Shown piece after piece: positions 39,012-50,385 of a stretch of DNA of 64,000 nucleotides. The notes under the pieces are model-generated. The model made no database searches, was not told where the DNA came from, and worked only from the letters and a program-made list of their open reading frames with translations. The stretch spans positions 19,049,558-19,113,557 of the forward strand of contig NC_066587.1 in the NCBI RefSeq assembly GCF_905475345.1, written 5' to 3'. The translations under genes were made by a program, and so were the position numbers. This DNA is from Vespula vulgaris. Its lineage: Eukaryota; Arthropoda; Insecta; Hymenoptera; Vespidae. How positions within the stretch are numbered: the first letter of the stretch is position 1; every line of letters begins with the position of its first letter.

Positions 39012-39577
39012 TTAATACGGTTTCTCGTATCTTACATCTGGTGTTTTATCAAAATTAAAGTAATGCGCAGAAATTCGAAATTTAAAGTTGCGATCCAACG
39101 GTTTGTAACCATGCATGAGCTTATATTTCCATACCGCTGCTCCTACGGCTGCGTATAAAGTTAGAAAGGATACGAGCTGACCCCTCTGAAGAAAGGAGTA
39201 AACAAAACCGCCGCTAGCTAATGCTGCAAGAAGTTATATCAACCGATTAAAATGGATATTCTAATTTTTAATGTTTTTAACAAATATTACCTACTGCCAA
39301 AAAAATAATTCCATGGATCATCCTTTTTTCTGATATTTGTTAAACACAGTACTGCGGTTGTAAACGTTGCAGATGCACCCAACCAAACTAAAAAGTGTTT
39401 TCCACCCTGAACAAAGGCCATTCTAAAATTATGCGGTTGTCGTACTACGCTACATTCGTACGCAGCTGTCACGCAAGCTCCGATGTAAGCATATTTCCCT
39501 AGTCCTATCAATTTCTGAAAAGGCTCCTTTCCTTCGGTCCGGTGATTGTAGTTATATTGTTTCAGATCAATGAACAT
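39012..39577 (-). CDS. NDUFA11: NADH dehydrogenase (ubiquinone) 1 alpha subcomplex subunit 11 (complex I, B14.7)
   Basis: Two coding exons, 39577-39295 and 39223-39012, join in phase 1 as Thr (A + CA), giving 164 aa. Hydrophobic segments and the sequence around YAYIGACVTAAYECS, FLVWLGASATFTTAVLCLTN and KKDDPWNYFFG match the four-helix Tim17/22/23-type fold of NDUFA11, an accessory membrane-arm subunit of mitochondrial complex I. The C-terminal tail after residue about 130 is basic and less conserved. A TTTTAG acceptor lies just before the ATG, so a non-coding first exon further upstream is likely. The donor GGCA|GTAGGT was chosen by phase; the GTAATA four bases later runs into a stop. Confidence 0.85.
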
Positions 39578-40235
39578 CGTGGAATTGCTAAAATACATAT
39601 ATACATATATAATAAAATTTTTTAAAATTGAAATGAAAAATATTAAATTACGATTAATAAGAGATACGATTAAAAGAACGCAAATTGATATTTTATTTTA
39701 GAGAAATAAAATATCTCGATCCTTTTTTTTTTTTTTTCTTTTTTTTTCAACACTACATAACCATTTTGTTCTCGTTTATACGACGTAACCAAAGAATTAT
39801 TGAACAACCGACATTTCATCGCATAAAATGAACAACCGTCGAACATGTATTTCCGAATAATATATTTACTTTTCTTTATTTAAATTATGTAATTAAAACA
39901 TTAGAATGAAACTCGCGTCCGCTTATTCCAACGAGTCTTCTCACTGATGTTACCGAAACTACACGATCCACCATATGAGAGGATAGAGCATTATTACATA
40001 ACATCGACCAATCCAATACTCCCTTTAGAAGAGTATCCACCAATGAGGAGCAATGTACGGATAAAATCGCTTTTCTAATTTACGCAGGTCAAGTAAAAAT
40101 GACTTTACCTCGGCTAAAGAAAAAAGCAACGATTTAATCAATTTTGATCTCTTATGAAAGTATTTCGATCAGTCCTTGAGAAGTTTATACGAATCTATTT
40201 ATCTTTTTCATTTCGTAAAGAATACAAACTGTAAA
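39578..40235. promoter_or_regulatory. Divergent promoter interval of two complex I subunit genes
   Basis: 658 bp between the NDUFA11 (minus) and NDUFV3 (plus) start codons. Part of it must be the NDUFA11 5' UTR intron. It is AT-rich with a T run at 39724-39748 and contains no other gene. Confidence 0.55.
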
Positions 40236-40967
40236 ATGTTGCATCTGATCGTTAAGAGAACTTTACCAAAGGTAATTATCATACGTGATTTCTTTATTTC
40301 TTATAATTGAATCAAAAATTGATTAAAATGAGGTGGCATAATAATCGCAACATTTTCGAATTTCAATTCATTTCACTTGCATCTTTCACTTATCATTTTT
40401 CAATGTAAATAATTTAAACATGATGTAATACGTATATGAATCCTATATGCATATTTTAAGAAGATATTCATCTTTTAAGAGATATCTCATTGCCTAGATA
40501 TTAATATTACATCATGCTTGAACAAAAAGGGAAGCTTCGTTTTGGTAATTATAACGTAACGTTTCTTTTTCGATTATGGTTTATATTTGTCATAGAAGCA
40601 TGACGATTTTATATTTCAGAACGTCGCATTAGTTCATCTGGGAGCACTCGACGCACGTCGTACTTTATCCGATCAAAAGCAACCAGATGCAAACGTACCA
40701 GGCCTTAGCGAAAAATGTTACAAACTTCCTACAACACGTAAGAGACGAAACGTTTTCAATTCGAGACCAATATTTGTAATTTATAAAAGGGCTCCGATGA
40801 AAGACTCCTGTCTTGTTTTAGCCGTGGGACCCGGTGCATCCAAAGATAAAGAATATAAAAATCCAGAATACTTTTCTTACCACGTAGATTCGTTCGCAGA
40901 AGCAGAAGTGGAATTAGAAAAATATAGATTACCAGCTCCTTCTAATAAAAAACCTTTCAAGCAATAA
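40236..40967 (+). CDS. NDUFV3: NADH dehydrogenase (ubiquinone) flavoprotein 3, 10 kDa-type (complex I)
   Basis: Three exons, 40236-40271, 40620-40737 and 40822-40967, encode 99 aa. The N-terminus (MLHLIVKRTLPK) is a basic amphipathic mitochondrial leader. The C-terminal block KEYKNPEYFSYHVDSF followed by EAEVELEKYRLPAPS is the conserved NDUFV3 signature that lies along the NDUFV1/NDUFV2 flavoprotein module in the matrix arm. Length matches the short isoform family. An AATAAA overlaps the stop codon (40963-40968), and a better-placed one lies at 41076-41081. Confidence 0.9.
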
Positions 40968-41075
40968 ATAACCATTTAAATCTATAAAAGAAATGTTATT
41001 GTTAATGGCAGAAAAAATCGAAGGAAATGAGTTTATAGTTCCCATTAGAAAACTGTGATAGAATGAGAAGTATTT

Positions 41076-41081
41076 AATAAA
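41076..41081 (+). promoter_or_regulatory. Poly(A) signal of NDUFV3
   Basis: AATAAA about 110 nt after the stop, followed by an A-rich tract. The copy at 40963 overlaps the stop and is less likely to be used. Confidence 0.5.
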
Positions 41082-41760
41082 AAAGAAAAGGAAAAAAGAA
41101 AAAATACAAATAAGCAAGATATGCTCAAAGAACGAGTAAAAAACATGGCTTCTTTTATTATCGTTCGTACTCGTATAAATCTTTAACGATGATAGAAAAA
41201 CTCGTTAAATAGATAAATTTTATATCAAAATGCGATATAAAATTCATTTGAATATTTTCTAGATGGGAGTCGTCTTTTGTAAATAAGAAATAAATAAAAA
41301 ATGTGATAATTTATAAGAAGGTAAAAAGGAAAAAAAATATATGCGCTCGTACAACGTACAGTAAATATATTAAGCAACTGGTATATCTCTTCTTGGCGCG
41401 TGTGTATGTGTGTATATATATATAAAGCAAGGTGATCGAACGTTACCATAGAAAAGTGAGCATATAGAACTGCGCGTATCTCTGTCTTAAGGAGAAGGTC
41501 TAACGACGACGCCCTTTGGATTTTCATCGAGATTTTTTTCTCTTCGTACTACCGTTCGTATCGAAAGTAAAGATTCTTTTTCTCCATATCTTAGCCGTAG
41601 AAAAGCGACGACGCGTTAACGAAAAAACGCAATCTGCTTTCGGTTCGCTTGCGCGTGTCGTACGCTCGTGTAACGCTCGACGAGAAGAGGTTAGAACAAT
41701 AGGAAATATTACGAACAACACGTACACGTGCGTATCGTACGTTCAAAGAGAACGTTGAAC

Positions 41761-44700
41761 ATGTTCTCCTCCGCTATAAGAAGGAGATTGTTTGTCCTCT
41801 GCAGCAATGGATTTTACCACAAAGGCACGAAATTCGCACCTCTCGCCAAGATACCTTCGTTTGGGTAAGTTTGTGCTCTTATAAGCGTCGTGCGTTATTA
41901 GGTATTACATTATTTCAAGCACGTCGGTCGATCAACCGACCGATCGATCGATCGATCGATCGGTCGGTCGGTCGATCGATCGGTCGATCGATCGACGGAT
42001 AAGAGCCGAACATTAATATTAATATATCTTGTTTCGTGATGCGCGACATCGAGTATGAATTATTCATTTATTTAAATTTATTCGACAATAACAGTAAAAT
42101 AAATTATTATAAAATATATTCATATCTTTCGTGTTATCTACTCGCCATTATTTGCGTTGCACAATGTTAACATTTATATCTTTTAATATTTCATTAAAAA
42201 AATGAGTAAATAATTCAGTAGAAACATAAAATATCAGAAAAGAGATAGGGAAATAACAGAAAAAGCTATAATTTAAACAGAAATATCACCTCACCTATAT
42301 ATAGAATATATTTTTGTCCTTGCGTGTTTAAATGTGCCGTTTTGCTTGATGGCGGCGTATCTCGATAATGTTAGGAAACAAAAAAAAAATAATAGACTCG
42401 ATACTGCTGTGTTCCGTGCGGTATTTATAGTTTCGTCTTAACGAGCATGTCAATAAACTCCTCCTTTGTTAAATTAGGATTACATTGTATTATCGTCTGT
42501 GTTCCACGATGCGTTATCGCCTTTACGATTACTGTCCAAGAATCGCTTATATTTCCAATTAGCTCGTCTTTCTATTTATACGTTTAACGAGTTTGAATAA
42601 ATTTACATTTAAATGAGATATAATTTAACGAAACCGATGACTGCAAGGAATTTCGAATTCGGTTGTTGTTGATAAATTTGATCGTACCTCGTAACCGAAA
42701 CTTTTTTCTTTGATATTTTCTTCGGAAATAGCGTTCGTTTGTGCACTTTCTTCGAACAAGGACATACTTTCGTAATATACGTTCTATCAAAATAAACTTC
42801 ATATATTCGATTAGAAATCACATAGTTTCGTAATTTATCTTATAATCACAAATGTTACGCGTGAAATCTTCTCCTAGTCATACGTTACGACATTCATATT
42901 TCCGATATTATCGATGTGAAGCAATGACAAAAAGAGATGAGAAAAAGAAGCGTTACATTTATGTAAAACTTTATCCGTTTTTAATTCTAAATATGATCTC
43001 TTCTACGACCTACTGTATTGTCATTATAATTTACATGCTCATACACCGGTATAAATTCAAGAGGCCCAACCGAGGCTATCTATGTTCGAATTTGGAGATA
43101 TAGAGTAGCGTTTACTGTCGAATTCTTTTTACGGTAAAAACAAATATTTCTTGTATCATTATTATATATACGATGTTATTGTATATACATATACACACAT
43201 TATATGTACGAAAAAAAAAAAAAATTCATCCATACGTGTGCGAATAAATTGATACTTATTTTTAGAATGACGAACACAAAGACCCGGATGACGGCGCATT
43301 TCATGACAGAAGCAACCAACGCAATAAACGAACACGAAATTAGCGAATTGATGAATGTATGGCCCGCTCTCCTTCACGATCTTATTAATACAGATCATTA
43401 CTTAGATTTACCTGATGTCTCCAAGTGGATGGTCAAGGTAATATTTAAACCTTTTGTAATAACAGACGTTTCTCCAGAATTAAATTTAAATATGCGAGCG
43501 AAATTTTTTTTCAGTCATTGCAGTATAATGTTCTCCACGGAAGGAAAAGGCGAGCATTGACCTTGATTCGTACTTATCAAATGCTTACACCTCAAGAAAA
43601 ACTGACAAATGAAAATATTCACCTAGTGCGTATACTAGGCTGGTGCATGGAATTGGTTTGTGCATTTTTTTGACTTATTGTGAATACACTCGTTATATAT
43701 ATATATATGATAAATTTAATATTTTAACGTTAATAACATATATATGTATGTACAGCTTCAAGGATTTCTATTGATAATAGACGATATTCAAGATAAATCT
43801 CAAATACGAAGAAATCAACCTTGTTGGTATCTTTTTGATGATATTGGTCTAGCAGCCATTAACGATGGATTTATGATAGAAAACACTATTTATCAAATAT
43901 TAAAACTTTATTTCAAAGAAAAAGAATATTATGTCGACTTAGTGGAGTTATTTCATGACGTATGTACTCGTCTTATTTTATTTATTTGGCACGTTAAACC
44001 GTTAGACAAACTTATTATTTTCATTATAAATAGTATATCTTGAAGACGACAATAGGACAATGTTTAGATCTATTATCGACCAATTTTGGTAAGACAGCAA
44101 ATTTAGATGTATTTACGATGGATCGATATAATTCAATCATCAAGAACAAAACGGCCTATTATGCCTTTGTGCTACCAGTTAAGTTGGCTATGTGTGCAGT
44201 AAGTAAACTTCGAATTGGATAAAAATTACATATGCTAGCTAACCGTAATAGTTTTATCCAATTGTTTTATAAAATACACTTTTACAAATTATAGGCGAAC
44301 GTGAAAGATCCAGAACTGCACAGACAAGTAGAAGCACTTTTATTAGAGATGGGCCACTTTTATCAAATTCAAGATGATTATCTGGATTGTTATGGCGATA
44401 CAAAAATTATTGGTAAAAATTCTACGGATATACAGGAGGGAAAATGCACGTGGCTAATAGTTTCTGCTTTGCAACGTGTCACTCCTGAACAAAGAAAAAT
44501 ATTAGAAGTAGGCTTGATATAAGCAATTATTTAACAATATCTTTTAAATAAATACTCCTAATGTTTTGTCACCATTAATGCTTTTAACATATCCTAGGAA
44601 TGTTATGGCTCTGAAGATTTGGAAAAAGTCAGGCGAGTGAAAAATCTATACGATGATTTAGATTTGCCAAACGCTTATTCCATATTTGAAAAGGAAACAT

Positions 44701-44798
44701 ATAATCTGATTATGGCCCACATAAAACAACTACCAAACAGCTTACCACAGAATTTCTTTTCTGATATATTGAGAAAGATATATCATAGGAAAAACTAA
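41761..44798 (+). CDS. FPPS: Farnesyl diphosphate synthase, divergent, with mitochondrial-type leader
   Basis: Seven exons, 41761-41864, 43266-43437, 43515-43655, 43756-43959, 44046-44198, 44295-44507 and 44598-44798, encode 395 aa. The enzyme family condenses DMAPP/GPP with IPP to make FPP for juvenile hormone and protein prenylation. Exon 1 encodes an Arg-rich leader ending exactly before a Met at the first full codon of exon 2, so cytosolic and mitochondrial forms are both possible. First Asp-rich motif DDIQD (148-152); second DDYLD (285-289); C-terminus RKIYHRKN. Changes from the usual sequence: IMD to IQD, RRG to RRN after the motif, Phe to Leu four residues before it (FLLIIDD), and KIGTD to KNSTD. 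All metal-binding Asp are kept, so activity is plausible, but chain length may differ. Intron 1 (1.4 kb) carries a CGAT array. Confidence 0.93.
41937..41996. repeat. (CGAT)n/(CGGT)n self-complementary tetranucleotide array
   Basis: About 60 bp of CGAT and CGGT units in FPPS intron 1. CGATCGATCG is its own reverse complement, so the array can form cruciforms or hairpins. Confidence 0.9.
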
Positions 44799-45062
44799 AT
44801 ATATTTTTTATAATCATTTTGTCACAGGGATTATTGCGTAAGAAATTTATCAACTTAAGTTATGATAATTATTATATATTAAGACTACCTTCCCTTTCAT
44901 CTACGTCCTACTATCTACTATCCTTTGAGGTGCAATAGTTATCATCGAAACTTAATATATGTACGTTATATGTGTACGATTATAATTATATAAATTGATT
45001 GCAGAATATTGGTGATAGATTAATAATATTTTATACGATTTTACTATGTGGTTTGATAAAAA

Positions 45063-45068
45063 AATAAA
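45063..45068 (+). promoter_or_regulatory. Possible poly(A) signal of FPPS
   Basis: AATAAA 265 nt past the stop codon, in the 476-bp convergent interval between FPPS and NOL8. Nothing else is evident in that interval. Confidence 0.4.
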
Positions 45069-45274
45069 TGATAATTATACAACAAAGCATGCTCGTAGAA
45101 ACATCTGTGGGTTGTGCGCATGTGGATGTGTAATAGAAAAATGATTCCGAATATCGTGTAATTTTGTACAACGAACCTTTGCAGCTGTACAATTATACAG
45201 TATATCTTAAGTAACTTGCCTTTATCAAATAATATCATTGCAAAAATATATAACTCCTCCTCTCTTTATATAAT

Positions 45275-46872
45275 TTATAATAGTTTTTTAATTTTTTTTC
45301 TACTTCCCCATTTTTCAGTCCTTTTAACGTTCTTACGAACTTTCGCACGTACGATTTGTTTCAATTCACGTCTCAAATTTTTAAATTCGTTATTCGGAGC
45401 AAATTCCTTTTTAAAGAAATCCAAGGCATCTGAAACACATATTGTTGTATTCGTATAATCGACCGATCAACAGGTTTAATGCGTTCTACTCATGTACCTT
45501 CGAAGCGTCTATCATTCCTTGAAAAGAAGAAATTATCGCTATCTTTTACAAATAAATGATTTGATTCTTTCTCTTCTTTGTGATCTCTTAACCGTTGAAT
45601 ATCCAATTTAATACCATTTTCGTCATCCGATGAATCGTATTTAAACGGGTTTGCCGAGTCGAAATTTAAAAACGATTTTTGCTTTTTGGGCATTTCTTCG
45701 TTAATTTTTGTACTGACTGCTGCTACATTTTTTTTATCTGAGAAAAAAGAAGAAAAAGAAAATAAATTTTTATTTAAACGTAATAATTCTGGGACTCAAC
45801 GGAACGATCTGCAAACTAGCAAAATGTACCAGTTTCGTCTATGTCCTTTCCATATGTCTTCAATAAACTAAATTCTCCTTGTTGTTGATTTAAACTCTTG
45901 GTCAATGAATCGGACACCGAATAATATACATCCTTTGATACTACAACCGGTTCATCTTTGTTGGTTTCTACTCCAATTTCTATTTTTTTCTTTCTCTTTT
46001 TAGTCTTTGCACTAGACTTATTTTCTTCCATTGTAAGTTCGTATTGTTTATGTTTGTCCTCCGTTGGATCATATCGTATCATTGCAAATTTTCTACAAAG
46101 CCATTACAAAAATATTTGTTATTATTATTATTCATGATTCAAATTTATATAACTTTTAACATTTTTATTTATACTTGACTGTTTCTTCATTTTTAAGCTT
46201 TGTCGCAATCGGTGCACCCAAAACGTCTTCTAGTATATTAAATTGCCATTCTTTTTCATTTTCTAAGTCACATTCATTGACTTCTTTACCTTCCTCATTC
46301 TGTACATTTTCTTCGATAAAACGATTGTCCAAGGTAAACCGAGAGTCATTACCAAAACTTGCTTGTAATTTTATATACTGAAAGATATATAAACCGTACG
46401 AATAAAATTTTATACAAGTTTCAAGTTTCCGCGCAATAAAAAGACCATACCTTTTCGTCCAAATCTTTTTTCGTTTTGAATTTATCATCGTTCCAAGTAA
46501 CTTCTTCGTCGTCATCTTCATTATCAAATAAAATCTTACATTTTTTCTCTTCTTTTTCAGTAGCAATATTTTTTTCAATGCTATCGTCGAAGACGATCTT
46601 ATTATTTGCTTTTTTATTATCCTATTAAAATCAATTAGTTCACTCGTTAAAAACTCAATATATGATTTAAATGTATAGATATTGCGCTTGTGATTGTTAA
46701 AAAAAAAAAAAAAAAAAAGAGAAAAAGAGAAAAAAAAGCAGAACATCATTTAATAATCACCTACCAAACCTTTTAATGCGTCACGAATAAGCTGCTCTTT
46801 AACTTTAAATGCTTCTTTTTTTCTTTTCAATGATAATAAACGCTTTTTTTCTGCCTCGATATGTCCAATCAT
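45275..46872 (-). CDS. NOL8: Nucleolar protein 8-like, lacking the N-terminal RRM
   Basis: Six exons, 46872-46765, 46621-46451, 46377-46175, 46092-45830, 45737-45498 and 45429-45275, encode 379 aa of very Lys/Glu/Asp-rich sequence. Blocks diagnostic of NOL8 are present in order: KRLLSLKRKKEAFKVKEQLI near the start; FGNDSRFTLDNRFIEE; MIRYDPTEDKHKQYE; KDVYYSVSDSL; and DNFFFSRNDRRFEG near the end, followed by a basic tail. NOL8 works in the nucleolus in pre-rRNA processing. Vertebrate NOL8 and its fly relative begin with an RNA-recognition motif; here the first Met (MIGHIEAEKK) starts after that region, and no RRM is found in the 632 bp up to the next gene. Either the gene is shortened or the RRM exon is displaced. 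Confidence 0.85.
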
Positions 46873-47504
46873 TTTTAATAATTAATATATTTCCACTATT
46901 ATATCAACCTATCAACTATTCTTAATAAATTTTAAATAAATTATGGTTATGGACGATTATGGTCTTAAAATATGTGGCGTATAATAACGCCACCACGCCA
47001 TCTACGAAACGAAGAGAAAAATAATGTTGAAATTTACAAGAAAAACAGGAATAATACAAAAAAAAAAAAAAAGAAAGAAAGAAAGAAAATGAGCACGAAT
47101 ATGGCGAGTTGTTAACATATATTGGGAAAATAAAAACACATTCCATTTTTTCTCTGTATTCAATTTTTTAATAAACCAATGTTTAATTCATGGGCACATT
47201 AATGCTTCGAAAACCTATTACTACACTACTTCAATTCTGTACCTGTTTACTTGTGTAACGCTTTTTTTTTTCGTAATAATGTCCATCTTTCCTATGATAC
47301 ATTACAATAAGTTCTGTGTGTTGAATTAATTAATATAACTAAGAAGCACTCGATAGAAATTTGATATCATTGACTAATTTATGTAAACATTTCTTGATAC
47401 AATATTACTACGATCTTACGTATAATTTATCAATAATTTATTCATTCTTATGACGATTCAGCTGTACACATAATAGTTATCCAAGCTTTCTATCAAGCGT
47501 TTTA
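46873..47504. other. Intergenic interval NOL8 (5') to SLC26 (3')
   Basis: AT-rich sequence that must hold the NOL8 promoter. A 74-codon minus-strand open frame at 46922-47146 is Phe/Ser-rich over an A-run and has no recognisable domain. SLC26 poly(A) signals lie at its right end. Confidence 0.6.
47437..47442 (-). promoter_or_regulatory. Poly(A) signal of the SLC26 gene
   Basis: AATAAA on the minus strand 63 nt past the stop. A second copy at 47501-47506 overlaps the stop codon region. Confidence 0.5.
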
Positions 47505-50385
47505 TTAATGCAATGACACTTTATCAGATTCTTTCATATCATCATTTCTCTTTTTAAATATTCCATTAGAATCTTCATAGCCTTCCATTTCTAGATTTTC
47601 TTTTTCAGTATTTTTCATTAGTTGATTTTCCTCGTCCACAAGATTTTGTTCATCTTTACAAAAGAATAAGAAATATTATTTACGCCAATGGTTAAAGAGA
47701 AATTAGTTTCCGTACGTACCGGTATTTTTTTTTACTTCATCTACAAAGGACTTAATACTTTTATGATCATTGATAAAAAGAAAATATTTATTGTCTGCTA
47801 ATATTGAAATAGTTTTTATAACTTCTGGCTTAACATTTAATAGCCATAATCTTTGCGTTTTAGTATTCAATTGTTTCGATAATCTTTCCATACTCTATAA
47901 AAAGCTAGAATTACTACAGGAGAATATAAATTTAATAACGAAAAATAGTTAAATACCTTTATAGCGGTATAATCAAAGCCTTGAAATCTTTCACAATCTA
48001 CGAGCAACGGTACTTGTTCCTCATATTTGGTAGCTATTGTCTCTAATTTGTTGGAAAGAAAATCTACTGCAGGATAATAAAATCCTGTGTCAGGTTTAAG
48101 TATCAGGTATTCATTTCCCAAATCTGTCTGAGAGGGAGATATATATATATGTATGTATGATGTATGTATGGTGTGTGTGTGCGTGCGTGCGCGTGTCGTG
48201 CGTAGGTATGTAGGTATGTAAGTGTGCTGTATGATGTGTGACAGATATATTATGTACAGAATTCTCATCAATTGAAATCTTTTATGTAATGAAATGTACA
48301 TTTATTTTTACCTTGCACTCAATGGTGCTTAGATTTGGTCTAGCCGATGGATGAAGTAAAAAAATTATATTAAGCGCTGCACCAAGGAGAAGTCCTACTT
48401 CAATGTTACAAACTATACAAACTACAAACGTCACTATAGCTGCTATTGCATCTTTTCCTGCAAGATTTCAAATAGGTATTGAGTAAGCTTAATAAAATTA
48501 ATAATAGACGAAGCACTCGAAGCTACAAAGAGTAAAAATTGCTCACTGGATCCTTTCCAAAGGACTTTGAATATTCGTAAATCGATCATAAAGAAAACGG
48601 CGCTTACTAATACCGCTGCGAGTGTCGCACGTGGTATATAGTAAAAGTAAGGCGTTAGAAAGCTAAGAGCTAACAATGTTAAGATTCCTAAAAGTAAAAT
48701 TATGGGAGAGATTAAATAAAGTATCGTGTCGCGAGTAAGTTAAAAAAGAAAATAATAATTATTGGAAAAGCAATACGATGGTCTTGTACCTGTATACAAT
48801 CCCGCCATAGGCGTCTGTATACCGCTCGCAGCACTTACTGCACTTCTTGTCAATGCTCCGCAAGTTGGCATTGACGAAAAGAAACTTCCAAGTATATTAC
48901 AAATGCCGAGCGTTAACATTTCTTGCTTTGCGTTTAACGAGTTACCGCTTGCTAAAATCGATCAAATTCGTTATTTCTTTTTCAAAGACAACAATAAATA
49001 GGAAAATGAATTCTTTATATCTACCAAATACTTTTGCAATCGCCACGTTTGTCAAGACACCGATGATTGGTATCATAAATATGCCAGATCCATAATGGGA
49101 GCACATGTCGAAAAATGTGTATGTACGATTTCCGATTTGGGACGAAAACGGCGGTACAGATACAGCGGGTAATCCAGGTTTCACTTTTCCTATAGAGCGT
49201 ATTTGTAAAACAAAGAAAGAAAGAAAGGATAAGTTAAGGAACAAAACGCTCTACTTTCTAGCAAAATCTCGAGAAAGCATGACAACCTGAAAGAGTAAAT
49301 GGAGAAGATTCCTGCAATGTCAAATTAAACGATATAATTGATGTTATTAAGACGACAAGAGCATTGCGACCAATGGAAAGAAACCACAAAATCTTTTTCG
49401 TTCTCGTAATTTCCTTGTTCCCGGTCTTGTTTCCAAAGTCTTGCAGTTTCTACGAAAATGCGTGGGAGATTTAGTGCGCGAACGTTAACGCCACGAGCTC
49501 GTTAAAAAAGATATATCCCCCTAGAGTGAGATAACTTACCCTGAAGAGTAAAAGAAAAACTATGCAAGAAAAACTGAGTGCTACGTCGGGCAAATGAACC
49601 TTCTCTATGTTTTTAAACGTTTTATTCATAGTATCGATTATGTTGTACGACTTGTATCTCAGACCTAGGAGACCCTGAATCTGGGCAACGATTATAATAA
49701 TTGCCGCTGCCGAAGTGAATGCCGACGTAACAGGGATGGAAATGAAGTCCACCAAAAAACCTGGACATATTTATATTTCTGTCAATTAAACCAGAAAGTT
49801 GAATCGTATCGATCGTTCGGATTTTGATTTTTACAAGATTCTTATCTTTCGAAACTCTTTGATAAATGTTATACACTTTGGATACATGCCTAAGTTCAAC
49901 AAGCCCATTGTTAACTCTACGCATCCAGCCAAGAATGTAAGGAGTACAACGAAGTCTATCGGCATGTCATGCGTGTATTCCATCGTTAAGAGAGACATCA
50001 AAGATGTAGGACCGATGGAGACCTCTTTGGTGGTTCCGAGTAGAAGATATATGAAACCACCGAGGAACGACGAGTAAAGGCCGTACTGTGAATTAACAGA
50101 ATAGTCGAATTCACATTCTCTTTCTCCTTTCCCCCGATAGAAATGGGAAAGCAAGGATACCTGAGCAGTTAATCCAGCCAGTGCAGCGTAAGCGATACTC
50201 TGCGGTATCATGGTGAGTCCTATCGTAATACCGGCTATAACGTCGGATATAGCTTGAAATTGATTGTACTTTGGAAGCCATTGTAGTATCAACAAATATT
50301 TTCTCGAGTTTGCACTAAAGTTCCTCTTTTTTTTCTTCCTTTTGGCATCTTCCGTCGAGATGGAATCCTTCCTGGGCACTGACAT
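47505..50385 (-). CDS. SLC26-family sodium-independent sulfate/anion transporter (SLC26A11-like)
   Basis: Eleven exons, 50385-50161, 50085-49890, 49760-49540, 49449-49287, 49189-49025, 48951-48790, 48687-48547, 48457-48312, 48127-47957, 47894-47720 and 47653-47505, encode 637 aa. A Lys-rich cytosolic N-terminus is followed by the SulP core: GITIGLTMIPQSIAYAALAGL, then YGLYSSFLGGF (family signature), LVDFISIPVTSAFTSAAAI, a glycosylatable loop (GNRTYTFF), VPLMG-like IPIIGVLTNVAIAKVF, and GSFFSSMPTCGALTRSAV. The C-terminal STAS domain (about 475-590) contains VPLLVDCERFQGFDYTAIK. It should exchange sulfate or other anions at a membrane; the substrate cannot be read from sequence. Start chosen as the first Met of the exon encoding the conserved N-terminus. 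Intron 1 has a U12-like donor and intron 2 a GC donor. Confidence 0.93.
49761..49889 (-). other. Probable GC-AG intron in the SLC26 gene
   Basis: Only the join AACTTAG|GCATGT to CCAG|GTTTTTTGG keeps the frame and gives the family sequence LLNLGFLVDF. The GT two bases further (GTATCC) leaves the wrong phase, and the alternative acceptor ACAG adds a stop. Confidence 0.65.
50086..50160 (-). other. 75-nt intron with a U12-like 5' splice site (SLC26 intron 1)
   Basis: The donor reads CAG|GTATCCTTG, matching the minor-spliceosome GT form (GTATCCTT) and poor for the major class at positions +4 to +6. Near the 3' end TCTGTTAATTCACAG contains a TTAAY core, but the branch A would be only 7 nt from the splice site and the upstream part matches the consensus weakly. 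It may be minor class or a weak ordinary intron. Confidence 0.4.

Noticed and set aside
42852..43103. 83-codon open frame with a hydrophobic segment in FPPS intron 1
   Set aside because: Considered as an alternative FPPS first exon, but there is no good donor in the right phase and no similarity. The leader at 41761 joins in frame.
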